From contig OW386293.2 of the NCBI GenBank assembly GCA_936432065.2, positions 20,534,234-20,598,233 of the forward strand: a DNA stretch of 64,000 nucleotides. Reading direction: 5' to 3'. Shown piece after piece: positions 1 to 11,985 of this stretch (its first letter is position 1; every line of letters begins with the position of its first letter). Source of the stretch: Rutpela maculata (Eukaryota; Arthropoda; Insecta; Coleoptera; Cerambycidae). Made by a program: the position numbers and the translations under genes. The notes under the pieces are model-generated. The model worked only from the letters and a program-made list of their open reading frames with translations, was not told the origin of the DNA and made no database searches.

Positions 1-2770
1 CTATTATGAGACAATAGCTTTTCAAAAATTAGTGAGTAAAAGGTTCTATGTACTTTATTATTATTATTCCTATTATTACTTTATTTTCTTATATGTAAAA
101 CTTTTTTTGTAGGAAATCGCATTCTGAACGCTTAGCCTTGAAAACGTGTACTTTTCGAGATACATAAGTCGGCGTTTTTTTTTCTTAATTTGAGTGAACT
201 AATATTTATATTCCTATTTATCGTTGCAACTCCTGATAAGACATATCCTTCGTTACCGATCATCCATTTGCTATTTTTCTTAACGTTGATTACTTTATAC
301 CAAGGAAATGAAAACGAACCGGTGAAACTTCTAAGGTTTCTTGTGGGGATTCTCCTCGGTAATTACCAAAGTCAAAAACTACATAAAGAACTAGCCGAAA
401 CTCTGAAGCTTCCTATAAAATAAAAGTACATGATTTATGAACTACAGCCTCAATTAGCGATCTAAAAAGGTAGTGAGTGAAAACACAGGCTTCATAGAAC
501 TCGAGTGGTATTGTTTACGGCTAAGCGGAACTCATAGATCTTAGTGCAGACTAGCATTTTCTAAGCTCATACTGTAGTAGGTATAACATAAATTTCAATG
601 TATCTGCCCATTGTTAGCGGAAAGCTATTGTTACTCCATTTCTATTCTTTGCTCGCTATTTAGGGGTCTTATGCTACGTACACAGAAAGAAATGAAGTTA
701 TTCTACTATTTATAAAATTATATCAAGTAAACTCTTCTACGTTTTTAAATGTTTACTTTCTTTTCGTTTTTAGTTGGGCAGATTAATGAAAAAATATAGA
801 CATACCAGCAGGGTGGAGCTGATTTAAATCATGATTTTAATCAAGCTATTATTATTTTCAAAAATCCTGTTTTTTTTTCCAAGTTTAAATGTTAATAAGA
901 ATGGCGCTGAGCTAATGATTTATTAATAAATCAAATCCAATATTGCGAGTACTCCTACTACTATGTTATAATGAAAAAATACAAACTTTGTTTCGTGTCA
1001 CGACCTATAATGAATATAAAAGTGTATTATTTACATTTCGCAGCCTGAAAAGCACGAGGCATTTTTGTATACCGTCGACTCTGTATAATTTCATGTAGAT
1101 ACTTACATACTTATGGCTAGATTTATACTGGACAATTGCGAAACTGCAATCTCAGATGGTCTACTCTTTCCTTTTACCGCATTAGTAAAAAACATATAAA
1201 AGTACCGCCGTACACTGGAATCTAATGTTGTGTAATCTTTTCATTCACGTTGTGTGCCATTGTGTAAGATAGCCACTCTCATTGAGGCGCCATTTTGTAA
1301 AATGTCCTCGTAACTAATCACTTTACTAAAAATACCGGAATGTCAGGAAAATAAACTTCGAAATAAAATGCTAAACGGTTATAAAATAGAACAACTATAG
1401 CACACACGTGATATTTAACAATAAAATTTAATAAAGGCTACTTGGACCAAAAAATTAATCTAATTGCAGCGGCCCGAAAGGTACATAAGCAAAAACAAGG
1501 CCCACCACAAAGTAGATCAGGCCACGGCTAGTCAGTATCGTTGGAGGCAAGGGCGTGAATTAAAGTTAAGAGATGGTCGACAATATGCCCAAAAAACACA
1601 AATTTTGGTACACAAAACTCAAAAGTTTCTTGGGCGCCAGGTCCTTTAGGAAGATCGTGAAATAGGAAAATATGCAGCACAAACAAATATTAAAACAAGA
1701 ACATGATAATGGTATCGAATTAATATCGCATAAAAAATGTACAAGTTTCTATTCGAAATCGAAATAAACGGACAATGGTAGATTAAAGTTAGTGTTAAGA
1801 TAAATACAAGGCAGAGTTAGTTCAGGTAATTCAAGCAATGAACGCGTTAAGCAAGAAATTAGGTACACGATAAAATGTAAACTGTGACTTAATCAAGCTC
1901 TAGCAATGGTGGTTCAACCACAAAAATCATATTACAACGAAAATCAAACTATTCTACCTAATATCGAAACTAAGTGTTTCTATTCGTAAACAAATAATAC
2001 TCAATCAATATTATTTTACTCCACGACAAAATTTATTAAAGGTTATCACAATAAAGCACTGAAATTTGAGTTAACGAGTGAAATAAACAAATTTACTCGG
2101 TTTCACAGAATAACAGATAGTTTACACCACAAAGTAATAATAAAACGTGGCTGAGATATAATCAAAACTTCAAGTACTAAAAATAGTTTCCGAAATTAGG
2201 CAAAGGGTTTGACAGAAGTCATAAAAAATATCACTATAAAAATGGGTTGATTACCGTAAAGTCACTGACAAAAAAATTACAAAGCTATAGATAAATAATG
2301 CAGCTAGATATAGAGCAAACAAACACTACTGCAAAAAATGACAATTAAGTAAAATATATTTAATGCTGGAGGTCGGATGTGTGTGCGGGACGCTCCAGGA
2401 TTAAACTCACAAAAGACTAGTATAAACATTAACGAATGTGACGAAAATTACCCGAACAGTGATTCCGAAAAATTCGCGTAAAATGGTGCTATTCAATAAA
2501 GAACATTAAATAGATAATAAGCAATAGTTAATTAATAAAGTATAGTGCATAACAACGTATAGAATGTTTCAGCTCATAAAGTGGCCAATGCATTGTGTGC
2601 AGTAAAAAAGGGACAGTATATTTGAGAGGTAAACATCTGAAAAACATTAAGTGTCGGATTCTAAAGATTGTAACATGTCAATATATTTATGTTACATGGG
2701 CCGTTTCTGAGAATAGAAGTAATTTGTGGAGCTGGGTATACAGATATTTATGGTCTATATTTTTAAAAAA
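1..2770. other. AT-rich stretch with no recognised gene
   Basis: I see no coding pattern, terminal repeat or RNA gene here. The short open frames (such as a 77-codon one at 190-423) have no recognisable motif and look like chance frames in AT-rich DNA. The right-hand part, perhaps from about 2.4 kb, may be the 5' untranslated leader of the non-LTR element whose ORF1 starts at 2776, but I could not place its 5' end. Confidence 0.4.
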
Positions 2771-2775
2771 CAATA

Positions 2776-3384
2776 ATGCCGTTAACAAGAGATCAAGTGC
2801 AAGAAATAAAATCCATTCTAAAAACATCCTTAATAGAAATTATAAACGATACAGAATTTAAATCACTCCTATTAGAAAGTATAAAGGATACTATTGAAGA
2901 AAAGATGCAAGAACAAAAAATTGAATTTGAGAAAGAAATTAAAAAACTAGAGGAGAAAATCGATACAATGGAGCAATATTCCAGAAGAAAAAATATACGA
3001 ATTTATGGTGTTAAAGAGAATTTAACAATATCAACTGAAGAACAAATACACAAAGTAATAGAAAAACTAAACATCGGAAGAAAAAAAATAACGGAATGCT
3101 ACAGAATAGGAAAAACAAACTCTAACAACAATAATAAGCCACGTCCAATCTTTATAAAATTTGCCAGCTACGAGGACAAACAAGAGATAATAGTCAACAG
3201 GAAAAAAGTGAAGGGTACAAAAATTCACATTAAAGAGGATTTGACAAATACAAGATTGGAAATCCTAACGAAAGCCTCTACAAAATATGGTTTCAAGAAT
3301 GTTTGGTCCCTAAATGGTAAAATTTTTGGCATTACAAACGGAGTTAAAATGGAATTTAAAAAACTCGAGGACATATTAGATTAA
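2776..3384 (+). CDS. Retrotransposon ORF1 protein (coiled coil + RRM-like)
   Basis: A 202-residue intact frame. Residues about 40-75 are a charged heptad-like helix rich in E/K, ending in the motif EQYSRRKNIRIYGVKE, which is common at the junction between coiled coil and RRM-like domain in LINE ORF1 proteins. Residues about 75-190 follow the pattern of an RRM plus C-terminal domain (IFIKFASYEDKQEI, then IHIKEDLT). In this family the protein trimerises through the coiled coil and coats the element's RNA as a chaperone. The ATG at 2776 is the first in frame with the domain, and the frame ends 190 bp before ORF2. A-rich codon use matches ORF2. Unlike ORF2, it has no internal stop. Confidence 0.82.
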   Translation: MPLTRDQVQEIKSILKTSLIEIINDTEFKSLLLESIKDTIEEKMQEQKIEFEKEIKKLEEKIDTMEQYSRRKNIRIYGVKENLTISTEEQIHKVIEKLNIGRKKITECYRIGKTNSNNNNKPRPIFIKFASYEDKQEIIVNRKKVKGTKIHIKEDLTNTRLEILTKASTKYGFKNVWSLNGKIFGITNGVKMEFKKLEDILD

Positions 3385-3574
3385 ATAATATCTTCTATAA
3401 ACGGTAACATATTCTTAAAAATGATAGTATTAAGTAGATAGTAACTTTAATAAAATGTATTTTAGTTTTACCGGCTCCACAAAGTTCAAAATATAAATAC
3501 ATTATATTCTTATTATTTTAAAACATCCAGTAGTTCATATAGTACTTTTAGATAGACATACAAAAATATATTTA

Positions 3575-6550
3575 ATGCAAAACATGGAACATTTTAATTT
3601 TAATGAATATACAAATGAACTAGAAAACTATAATCAAATTAATGAATTTGTAATAAATAATCAAACCCAATTAAATAAAATGAAATCAGGAATAAATATT
3701 ATTCACATGAACATTCGTAGTTTGCACAAAAATTTTGAGGAATTTGTGGTATTCTTAGAGTCCCTAACTTTTACTTGTAATATTATAATATTGACTGAGA
3801 CATGGAACATAGAAAATGTTGAACTGTACAATATAAAAGGCTACAAACTATATTATAATGAAAGTAAGCAAAATCGCAGTGATGGAATTGTTGCATAAGT
3901 TGGACATGAAATAAATGCAAAAATTGAACATAAAAAACTAACAGAGGTAACAATTTCAAAACTAAAATTTTGCTTAAAAAACGTAAACTACAATATATTT
4001 GCCATCTATAGGACACCAACATCTAACACTTTAAACTTCATAAATGAACTGGATAGCTACCTAAATATTAATAGTACGGCCGACATTAATATTGTGATAG
4101 GGGATATTAACATCAATATAAAAAATCCTAATGTAACTTTAAATTCTTATCTAAACGCACTAAGTTCTCATGGTTATATATCCTATATAAATTCAAACAC
4201 TAGAGTGACAAATGACAGTGAAAGTTGCTTAGACCACATATTTGTGAATAAAAAAACTGATCAACGTAATTTTACCTCAATAATTTATGAAACTACCATC
4301 ACTGATCATTACAGCGTGATACTTAATATAAACGAAAAGAATACTAAGACAAATAACAAAAAAACTGAAGATCTTGCACAAATTACTAAGATAGATTATA
4401 ATAAACTTAATACCATATTACAAACTGAAACGTGGCACAATATATATACAAAAGAAAATGTTGATATAGCTTATAATAATTTCATTAAACAATTAAAATA
4501 TCATATAAATAAATGTACTCAATATAAAAATATCAAAATACATAAGAAATTTAAACCATGGATCACAAATGCACTAATTACATCAATTCAAAACAGAGAT
4601 AAAATGAAAAAGAAATGTTTGAGAGACAAAAATAATGAGCAGTTATGGAATCAGTATAAGGAATATAGAAACTATTTAACTAAGTTGTTACAAAAGTCAA
4701 AAAAAGATTATTACACAAAAAAATTAAATGAAGCAAACAAAAATACAAAGAAGGTTTGGCAAATAATAAAATACTCGGTATCAGAAAATAATAATAACGA
4801 TAGTAATTATCAAATATACAATCAAAATAATGAAGTGGAAACAAATGAAAAACTAGTCTCTGAAATGTTTATCGAATATTTTTCTAATGTTGGTGAAAAT
4901 TTAGCTAACAACATAAAATCAAGTCCGCTGACAGAAACCGCACATATGACATCCAAAATCTCAAATATTGAAAGTTCTATATTTCTAAAACCGGTTACTA
5001 CAGAGGAAATATCAAATATAATTGATGATCTGAAAAGCAACTCGTCTCCCGGGATAGATCAAATAACTACAAGAACTCTAAAAAAAATTAAATCTAATAT
5101 TCTTGGTATCTTGGTACATCTGATTAATTTATCATTTTAAAATGGACAATTTCCAAACTTACTAAAACAAGCTATTATTACTCCCATATTTAAAAGTGGT
5201 GACAAACTTGTTACAAATAATTATAGGAAAATACCAGTAGTTAATACCATAGCCAAAATATATGAAAAATGCATGGTCTCTCGACTACAGAGACACTCAT
5301 TGTTTCATAAAATAATGTCACCAAACCAATTTGGTTTTAGACAAAATCATTCCACAGAAGACGCCTTATTTCACTTTACAAATAAAATACATGAACACCT
5401 TAATAAAAATAAGAAAACTATCGCCATATTTCTAGATCTGGCTAAAGCCTTCGATAGTATATCACATCAATTATTGTTGGAAAAAATGGAAAAATATGGA
5501 ATTAGAGGAGTAGCATTAAACTTGTTAAAAAGTTATTTATCTAATCGTGAGGCATTAGTAAAAATTAATAAAACACTAAGCAGTCCAAAAAAAGTGAAAT
5601 ACGGCGTTCCACAAGGAACAGTTTTAGGCCCGCAATTGTTCCTCTTTTACGTAAATGATATGCTTGAATTAGATATAGGCGGGGACATTATCGCGTATGC
5701 TGATGACACTACTCTAACATTTCATGGTACAGATTGGTCTGAGGTCACCAAAAAAAGTGAACAGGGACTATATAAAATTAAATGTTGGTTGGACAACAAT
5801 CTATTAAGCCTTAATCACACAAAAACAAAATTCATTACATTAAGCAATAGTTCTAGACTACAGCCGAAAATTAAAAATTTAAAATACCACGCAAAATGTG
5901 ACTTAATAAACTGTACATGCCAAAATGTAATTGAGAACACTACAAACATTAAATACCTGGGTCTGATAATAAATGAGACATTGAGATGGAATGATTATAC
6001 CGAATACCTTAACACGAAATTAAGAAAACTTGTTTACGTATTTTATAAACTCCGCAATATTCTTCCAATTAATATCTTAAAAATGACATATAAATCGTTA
6101 GTAGAATCAATACTTACATATGGCATTGTAATATGGGGTGGGACATATAACAGTCAATTAAGTAACCTAAAAGTTACCCAAAAATGGATACTTAAAGTAA
6201 TACTCTGGAAAAATCGAAGATATTCTACAGAACAGCTTTTTCTAGACAGTAAAGTTCTTGACATAAATGGATTATACATATTTAATGTAGCGAAATATAT
6301 CTACAAAAATAGGGGGCTAAGAATACCAACAAATCATATATATAGTACAAGACAAAATGAACGCAATGCTCTTATTGTCTCTCGACCAAACTCCAGCTTA
6401 TACAAGAAATCTATTAGCTTCACAGGTCCCAAAATTTATAATATTATTCCTGAAAACATAAAGACAATCTACAATTATAACCTGTTTTGTAAAAAGTTAT
6501 CAATATTTGTTATAAATAACTTAAATCTATTTGACCAAATATTCTCATAA
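3575..6550 (+). pseudogene. Retrotransposon ORF2: AP-endonuclease + reverse transcriptase, two premature stops
   Basis: One reading frame runs from 3575 to 6550 (about 990 codons), interrupted only by TAA at 3896-3898 and TAA at 5138-5140; all three open pieces share the frame, so there is no frameshift. The N-terminal part is an exonuclease/endonuclease/phosphatase-type domain: HMNIRSLHKN, ILTETW, later VIGDINI and a TDHYSV-type catalytic Asp-His near 4300. The RT follows: FLDLAKAFDSISH (motif A, catalytic Asp), GVPQGTVLGP (motif B) and IAYADDTTL (motif C, YADD) at about 5690-5715. A thumb and C-terminal region follow, with no RNase H. The protein would nick DNA and prime reverse transcription from the element's RNA. 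Both stops fit single-base changes. I infer a fairly recent loss of function. Confidence 0.9.
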
Positions 6551-6909
6551 TTGATGTATAATTTTTTAGTTCAATTAATTAAATTCATAATTCAGAGTAA
6601 TTTCATGTTTTTAGTGTCACTTAATTAAATTCATAATTTTAGGGTAATTTTAGGTTAGTTTTAGAAAAAATGTTAGTTTGTTATTTGTTAATTATTATAT
6701 ATAATTCATCTCATATATAAAGATTTTTTAGTAAAATGATAAGGCACAAAACGATTTCCTTGTGAAATCAGGTGCATTTATTTCGTTAAAATCTGAAATG
6801 TTAAAAAAATATATTTGTAAATTTGGATTAAAATAAAATTTATTATTATATTATTATATTATATTATTATTATTATTATTATTATATAAATTTATATTAT
6901 TATTATTAG
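6551..6909 (+). repeat. 3' UTR and TTA-repeat tail of the LINE
   Basis: The 3' UTR is very A/T rich and contains a partial internal duplication built on AATTAAATTCATAATT. It ends in a run of TTA/TATTA units at about 6839-6909. I take the end of that run as the 3' boundary of the element. No duplicated target sequence was recognised beside it. Confidence 0.7.
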
Positions 6910-8451
6910 TAGATGATTTAATTTAAACGGTTTGTTACCTGATACCTTGAAATTTACGCAATAACTATAAATCTACAATAAATTAAGCAATAACTACAAT
7001 AAATTTATCAATGACAAAACACGTAAAGACTAATCAAAATGTATAAATAACGACATTAACTTAATCTACAAGATAAACCACACGGTATAAATTACGAAAT
7101 GTGAAACCATGGCCATGAAACATAACAGGGTTAAAATTGGTATTAACCAAAATGATACTAACAACAGGGAGTGAGCGCAAAAGGCGATAATCCACCCCTT
7201 TGGCTTTGTGACAGTACTTGGCACAAAACCCTAACCACACGGTAAATTGATGAAAGCTCTCATCAATGGTACTTTATACCATAACTTGACTCTAAACACC
7301 CTGTACTTTTAAAATAAAAAAAAAATTACAACAATGAGATTGAGAGATGCATAGAGCTCCCTAAAATTTGCTTTTTGATTAGCGGAGTGGTTTCATAGCT
7401 CACAAAACCTTTTAAATAAATAAATCCTGCCTGAGCAGTCAATTCGCTACACTTAAAATTTGCAAATAACTTTATGGAGATGAACATAAAATGTAATAAT
7501 AGAACATTTAACCTGAGCAGCTGTGTCTGCCAGACATCAGTAGAAAATCCTCACAAGCTGGATACTGTAAAGGCGACAGATCCAAAAAATTTGATAGGGG
7601 GACACAGTTAAAATTCGGAGTTAGATTCCATGTTGTCCGTCAACGTCAATCAGCTGTTTGAAATATGACGTAGCGCGTTGCTTCTACACTTTCACGTGGC
7701 GATAATATAAATAAGGCATTTAAAATAAAAAAAAAATATATACGGAGGTATATCACAAATCAGTAAAAGACGTAGTAACTGCTCCCATCATAACGTGATT
7801 AAATTACACAGAAAAGTAATCATCGAAATTAATTGACCGTCTTGCCTACGTGGATGTAAAAGCAATGTTTTAATAGCAAATTTAAAATGTATGTGTAACA
7901 CATTTTAGCGATTTATTAACGTTTAATGCAAGAAACTAACGTGCTAGGATACACACAATGTGCTTAATGATCAATGGTTTATTGCATTATGTTTTGTCAC
8001 TTAATGTTCAATGAGAAACCCTAAAATAAAATAATAACGCAATTACCTTTGAAATTTAAATGGAAAATGATCTACTCACCATTTATTCCAATTAAGAAAT
8101 TGAACAAATTTGTATAATTTTACGAGACGCTATCAAAAAACCGAGATACTTGGTCAACGCCGCTAATCAAAGAGACCGTTCCACGCATGGCCAGTGGAGC
8201 ATTTAGCGAGCTATATCGGAGACATCTAAGAAGGAATTACCTTTACTATCCGTACGAGCTTACAAGGAACCTCTATAATTTGCAACCGATTTTATTAAAA
8301 TTAAGCTGAATTGTAACAATCCTACTAGGAGGCGTTACAGATAACACTCGGTCAGAGCCGAATGCCTTCACACTGCAACTGTAAAAAAATCAACTACGTC
8401 TTTAGTACGTTTCACAAATGTAGTAGATTTCCGGTAAAAGTAGCTTACCTA
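6910..8451. other. Unassigned AT-rich stretch
   Basis: No recognisable gene, long inverted repeat or tandem array was seen. Short poly(A) runs occur near 7310-7325 and 7725-7735. This could be old, unrecognisable repeat DNA or unique intergenic or intronic sequence. Confidence 0.35.
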
Positions 8452-9165
8452 TTACTTCCACATCCAGTGGAAGTATAGTAATGCCTAGAAAATTTTTTTG
8501 AAATTATTATTGTTCAAATAGGCTTAGAATGTCATCAAACGTCGAAATTTTCTATCTGTCGGTCAATATGTCTAATGAGGGGCAAACCGCGAAGGAAATC
8601 CGGTGTACACCCAGAAGGAAATTCGAGAAAATTTTCGTCAAAGAGGAAATTCGGTGTTCAAAATTTTGGGCGTGGTTGCCCCTCACTGTCTAACTTTTTT
8701 TGCGCGCACGGTTACTCTGGAACCGTTTAAGATTTAGTACACATATATATTTTAACGAGATTATATTTTGATCTTATTTTGTTGAAGGGTTGGGCGGTAA
8801 ATTGGGGTAAATGGTAAGTAGGTAAATTAGGTAAGTAAAAGTCCGTAAAATTGGTATTTCGTATATATAAGAGAAGCTATGGTCTCTAATTTTTTTGGCA
8901 TTAGCCACCCCCATTACCACTCCCGCCTCATTATTAAGAAAAAATAAAATTGAGATTTAGTGTGTGTACAAGAACAAAAGGCTTTAAAAATTTGTTTTAT
9001 TTCATCCATCCCCACTACCGATTTCCGATATTTTATTATTAAAGCTCTATAAACAATTATTTCCACATAGTAGAGTGCAAATATAGTATCAAAATTTTTT
9101 TCGTTGTGAGAGACTTGGATAGAACATCTGGATGTGAAAGTAATGATTCCTTGGGCAGCGGTTTT
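8452..9165 (-). mobile_element. Family-H non-autonomous element, copy A (Helentron/HINE-like?)
   Basis: Defined by comparing five copies in this window. Oriented with its hairpin at the 3' end, the element starts near AACCGCTGCCCAAGGAATCA, then has a subterminal motif CTACTTCCACATCCA about 20 bp in. It ends in a hairpin TTCCAC-tggat-GTGGAA followed by GTAA. The terminal hairpin contains the inverted copy of the subterminal motif. The body includes GTCTGTCTGT-type short repeats and a G/T-rich block (GGTAAATTGGGGTAAATGG). It encodes no protein. A 110-bp MITE (8576-8685) interrupts this copy. Confidence 0.75.
8576..8685. mobile_element. 110-bp MITE with 10-bp TIRs inside family-H copy A
   Basis: The insert begins TGAGGGGCAA and ends TTGCCCCTCA, perfect 10-bp inverted repeats. 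Copies C and D of family H lack it at this place, so it is a later insertion. The sequence TGTCTAA lies directly before it and again one base after it. Allowing one mismatch this fits an 8-bp target-site duplication, as made by hAT transposases. Its interior has two copies of a GGAAATyCGGTGT motif. Assignment to hAT is inference from the duplication length. Confidence 0.72.
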
Positions 9166-10597
9166 AACATTTTACATGGCAGTTTTATGGCATAAATCCT
9201 TAACTTTATTTGCTACGTATGATTTAATATTATATAAAAATAGTTTATTTTACTGGGAAAAAAAACGTTTTATGTTAACAACCAGCAGCTTATTGGGTTT
9301 TTATATTTAATTATTATGATTATTTCACTCATTAACGCTATAGCCAATGAGAGCCCGTTTTTTCACAACATTGCACCAATCAAATGTCATTATTAGTGGT
9401 AATTCAAGCTAGATCGGCTTTTGACAGTACCAACATGCAAAATTTATCGCTTTAATTTTTTATGTCGCTGCAGCGGCAAATACTGCGATAATTTTTTTGA
9501 CGTTTTGTTTCGTGAAATATTTTCGGCAAATAGGGCAACTCACGCTTTTAAATTTTATCTATAAATATCTTCTCTAGCTTATTACTAATTGTTAACTTAC
9601 CTTGTAAATTGTAATATTGTATTACTAGCAAACATAAACACACCACATATATAGTAAACAATCGTCAGTTCCAAAGAGAAGCCTGTCTGAAATATATAGG
9701 CTTTCTGTAACTTTTTCAATTTGCCTACTTTTCAATCAAGTAACAATAATATACAAAGATTGTACTTAATATACCTAGCTCATAATACAGGAACAAGTCA
9801 AGCACAGCTTTCAATAGCTCAATAACGTAGTTACAAAGTTAAGCAAATCATTTATTATAAATGTCAGGTAAACACATTCGCTCTCGAAACAAATTAAAAA
9901 TGTACCTAGGTACCTACTTACATACGGTAATCTATCAAAAAGTAACTAGTTGAATCAAAGCTGTGCAATATTTTAATTTGTTGTATTTAAAATTCACTCT
10001 GTCTAACGAAGCAAACCTCAACATAATTTGTAAACTTCGTAAGTTAAAAATAAGGATTAAATACGTAAATATGAATCAATGAACAATTATTATGGAATAT
10101 AATTCTAGTAGCGGTAGCGCTAGATGGCGCTCTCTATGTCAATCTCGGAACCATGAATGTATAGTAATAAATAGGCGGCACATCGCAGATTAAAGATGTA
10201 GTGCTCTCTCTATTGTTCCTCGTCATATTGCACCTCAGAAACGCCTGAAAGGTGTTAAGCCAGTATATATATTATAATATCTAAGATTTCAACTCGTTTT
10301 ATTTACTAGTTGCCATAGAAACATCACTAGATTATTTTAAAATATAGGGAACCTCCATTGTTTCTAGTTTCTACTGCGTTTGTTTCAGATTTGCTGTTTT
10401 GACAATATGAGTCGGTTTGGAAATATTTCTGTATACCAAATTAATGAGGAAATTGAAAATAAAGGTTAGTAAACTCTAAAAAGTGACAAGAAAACGTCTG
10501 AAGGCAATTAATGAGAGAACATAATATTGAAGATGTACTTAATGAATTATTTATTCGTGAAATATTCTCCTCAAATACCACTTGTGCTTTAAATTTT
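9166..10597. other. Unassigned stretch with a possible small exon
   Basis: Mostly AT-rich and non-coding by eye. The segment 9510-9590 resembles 10545-10625: both have TTCGTGAAATATT, then CTTTTAAATTTTATC or CTTTAAATTTTATC. The two are probably copies of one dispersed repeat. The only coding-like segment is at 10407-10464 (listed separately). Confidence 0.35.
10407..10464 (+). other. Possible first coding exon (19 codons) ending at a splice donor
   Basis: An ATG at 10407 opens a 19-codon frame starting MSRFGNISVYQINEEIENK, directly followed by G|GTTAGT, a plausible 5' splice site. The residue pattern recalls N-termini of transposon-derived recombinase-like proteins in insects, often followed by NKNTKK-type sequence. 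I see no matching downstream exon before the foldback at 10598. It may be a remnant exon or chance. Confidence 0.22.
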
Positions 10598-10912
10598 ATC
10601 AAAAAATTTTTTCTCAAGCTAAGTTGCCCTAGTTAATATAACTCGTGCAAATTGGCAGTTTATTATCAAAGATTAAATCCCTCCCGCTAAAGCGGTCGGG
10701 ATTTAATCAGATAATAAACTGCCAATTTGCACTCTTTATATTACCAGGCAACACGCTTTCGAAAAAATTTTCACTTATAATATCCCTAGAGCTTAAATTA
10801 TTTCCGGAAATTTTTTCGAGGTCATGAATTTTCTTAAAATATTCATGAACGAGGAAAAATTTCCGGATATTAATTTAAGCTCGTGGGATATTCGGTAAGA
10901 AAATTTCACACC
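10598..10912. repeat. Two adjacent foldback hairpins
   Basis: The first hairpin has arms at about 10598-10682 and 10699-10778. Its inner 34 bp are nearly perfect (GCAAATTGGCAGTTTATTAT against its complement) around a GC-rich loop with CCCGCTAAAGCGGTCGGG. The second has arms at about 10770-10830 and 10838-10910, pairing TATCCC...GAGCTTAAATT...TTTCCGGAAATTTTT with its inverse. These look like palindromic MITEs, one beside or nested in the other. A short frame at 10645-10827 crosses them and is not a gene. Confidence 0.75.
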
Positions 10913-11006
10913 ATTATTTTATAAATATTATGCCAAAATTGAACATTTTTATTACGAATGACACAAATTCATTCATTATAGTGAGCCATGGAATAACAAC
11001 TGGTGG

Positions 11007-11348
11007 TTAATAAAATACGAAATTTCTTAGTGAAATAACATACCATTCTCCAAGTTTAGTTACATGAACTTTTTATAAATAACTTAAAAACATATTATAT
11101 TTCTGTTTTTTATTAACTTTGGTCTACTAAAATTGGTGGAACATCATTTATTTTTGATAATTATTCTGAAGTACCCACCTACTTCAAGATTAATATGTTT
11201 AATAAAATACGAAATTTCTTAGTGAAATAATATACCATTCTCCAAGTTTAGTTACATGAACTTTTTATAAGTAACTTAAAAACATATTATATTTCCGTTT
11301 TTTATTTACTTTGATCTACTAAAATTGATGGAACATCATTTATTTCTG
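11007..11348 (+). repeat. Tandem duplication of a ~150-bp unit
   Basis: The segment 11007-11160 is repeated at 11196-11348 in the same orientation with about ten differences. Both copies start with TTAATAAAATACGAAATTTC and end with GGAACATCATTTATTT. The 35 bp between them is not duplicated. No coding potential. It is a local duplication or two inserted copies of a short repeat. Confidence 0.8.
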
Positions 11349-11755
11349 ATATTACTTAAATGCGAGCACAGGGAATGTATTCATTCTTGTCGCAGAGACA
11401 ATAATTAACAACTTCTAGGCGGCCATGGAATAATGAAAGGTAACAAGATAGTAAAGGCTGCCGCACTTACAGACGTCAATTAGATTAATTTGTATATTCT
11501 AATCATAACAAAATTTGATTATCAGCCATAAGAATAAAGTGCATGAGCATATAGCACAAAAATGGCTCCAGGTTCTAAAACATATTAATTTGTGTACTTA
11601 TAATATCCTCGTGAATATCCTCTTTTGCGTCGCCAAATAAATTTAATTCTAAAAGCACTCCAACTCCCGCGTTTTTTACTTTGACATTTTAATTGACAGA
11701 AAAATTTCCACTTATTAATTTGACAGAATGTAAAAAATTTCCGGAAATTTTTTGG

Positions 11756-11769
11756 GTTGCCATGGTAAC
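11756..11769. promoter_or_regulatory. Palindromic X-box-like motif GTTGCCATGGTAAC
   Basis: A perfect 14-bp palindrome that matches the established RFX-type X-box consensus (GTNRCC, 0-3 bp, RGYAAC). Related half-sites (TTGCCATGG or TTGCCATAG) occur at about 10310 and 12253. There is no gene next to it, and similar motifs sit in the surrounding repeats, so a regulatory role is only a possibility. Confidence 0.25.
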
Positions 11770-11876
11770 TTAACAAAAACCAAGCCTATGATTGGTTAAA
11801 AAATGTGGTGTGAAATTTTCGATAAAATTTTAAGCACTAGTGATATTACATACGAAAATATAGTATATTAAGGTAT

Positions 11877-11985
11877 AAGTGGATATTAGGGTCTTTAAAA
11901 CACGCGCGATTTTTCGAGCACGACGGCGCGCAGCCGGAGGTGCTCGAAATAGAGCAAGTTTTTAAAGACCAGTTATCCACGAATA
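11877..11985. repeat. Foldback with GC-rich apex
   Basis: The arms pair GTGGATATTAGGGTCTTTAA with TTTTAAAGACCAGTTATCCAC. The apex is unusually GC-rich for this window: CGAGCAC...GGCGCGCAGCC...GGTGCTCG. It has the layout of a short palindromic MITE. Related sequence with ACACGCGCG occurs near 12270. Confidence 0.6.

Larger units (their letters stand above)
2776..6909 (+). mobile_element. Non-LTR (LINE-type) retrotransposon, nearly complete, broken
   Basis: The unit has two ORFs in retrotransposon order. ORF1 (2776-3384) is a coiled-coil nucleic-acid-binding protein and ORF2 (3575-6550) is endonuclease plus reverse transcriptase. A ~290-bp 3' UTR follows, then a microsatellite-like TTA-repeat tail at about 6839-6909. 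Such short-repeat tails are typical of several LINE groups (CR1/L2/I-like) rather than a plain poly(A). No RNase H domain follows the RT, and the coiled-coil plus RRM-type ORF1 suggests the CR1/L2/Daphne-like group; I infer the clade only loosely. ORF2 carries two in-frame stops, so this copy is dead but little decayed. The 5' end and target-site duplications were not found. Confidence 0.88.

Noticed and set aside
190..423. 77-codon frame near the window start
   Set aside because: Its hydrophobic N-terminus could pass for a signal peptide, but nothing else supports a gene and the composition is that of the surrounding AT-rich DNA.
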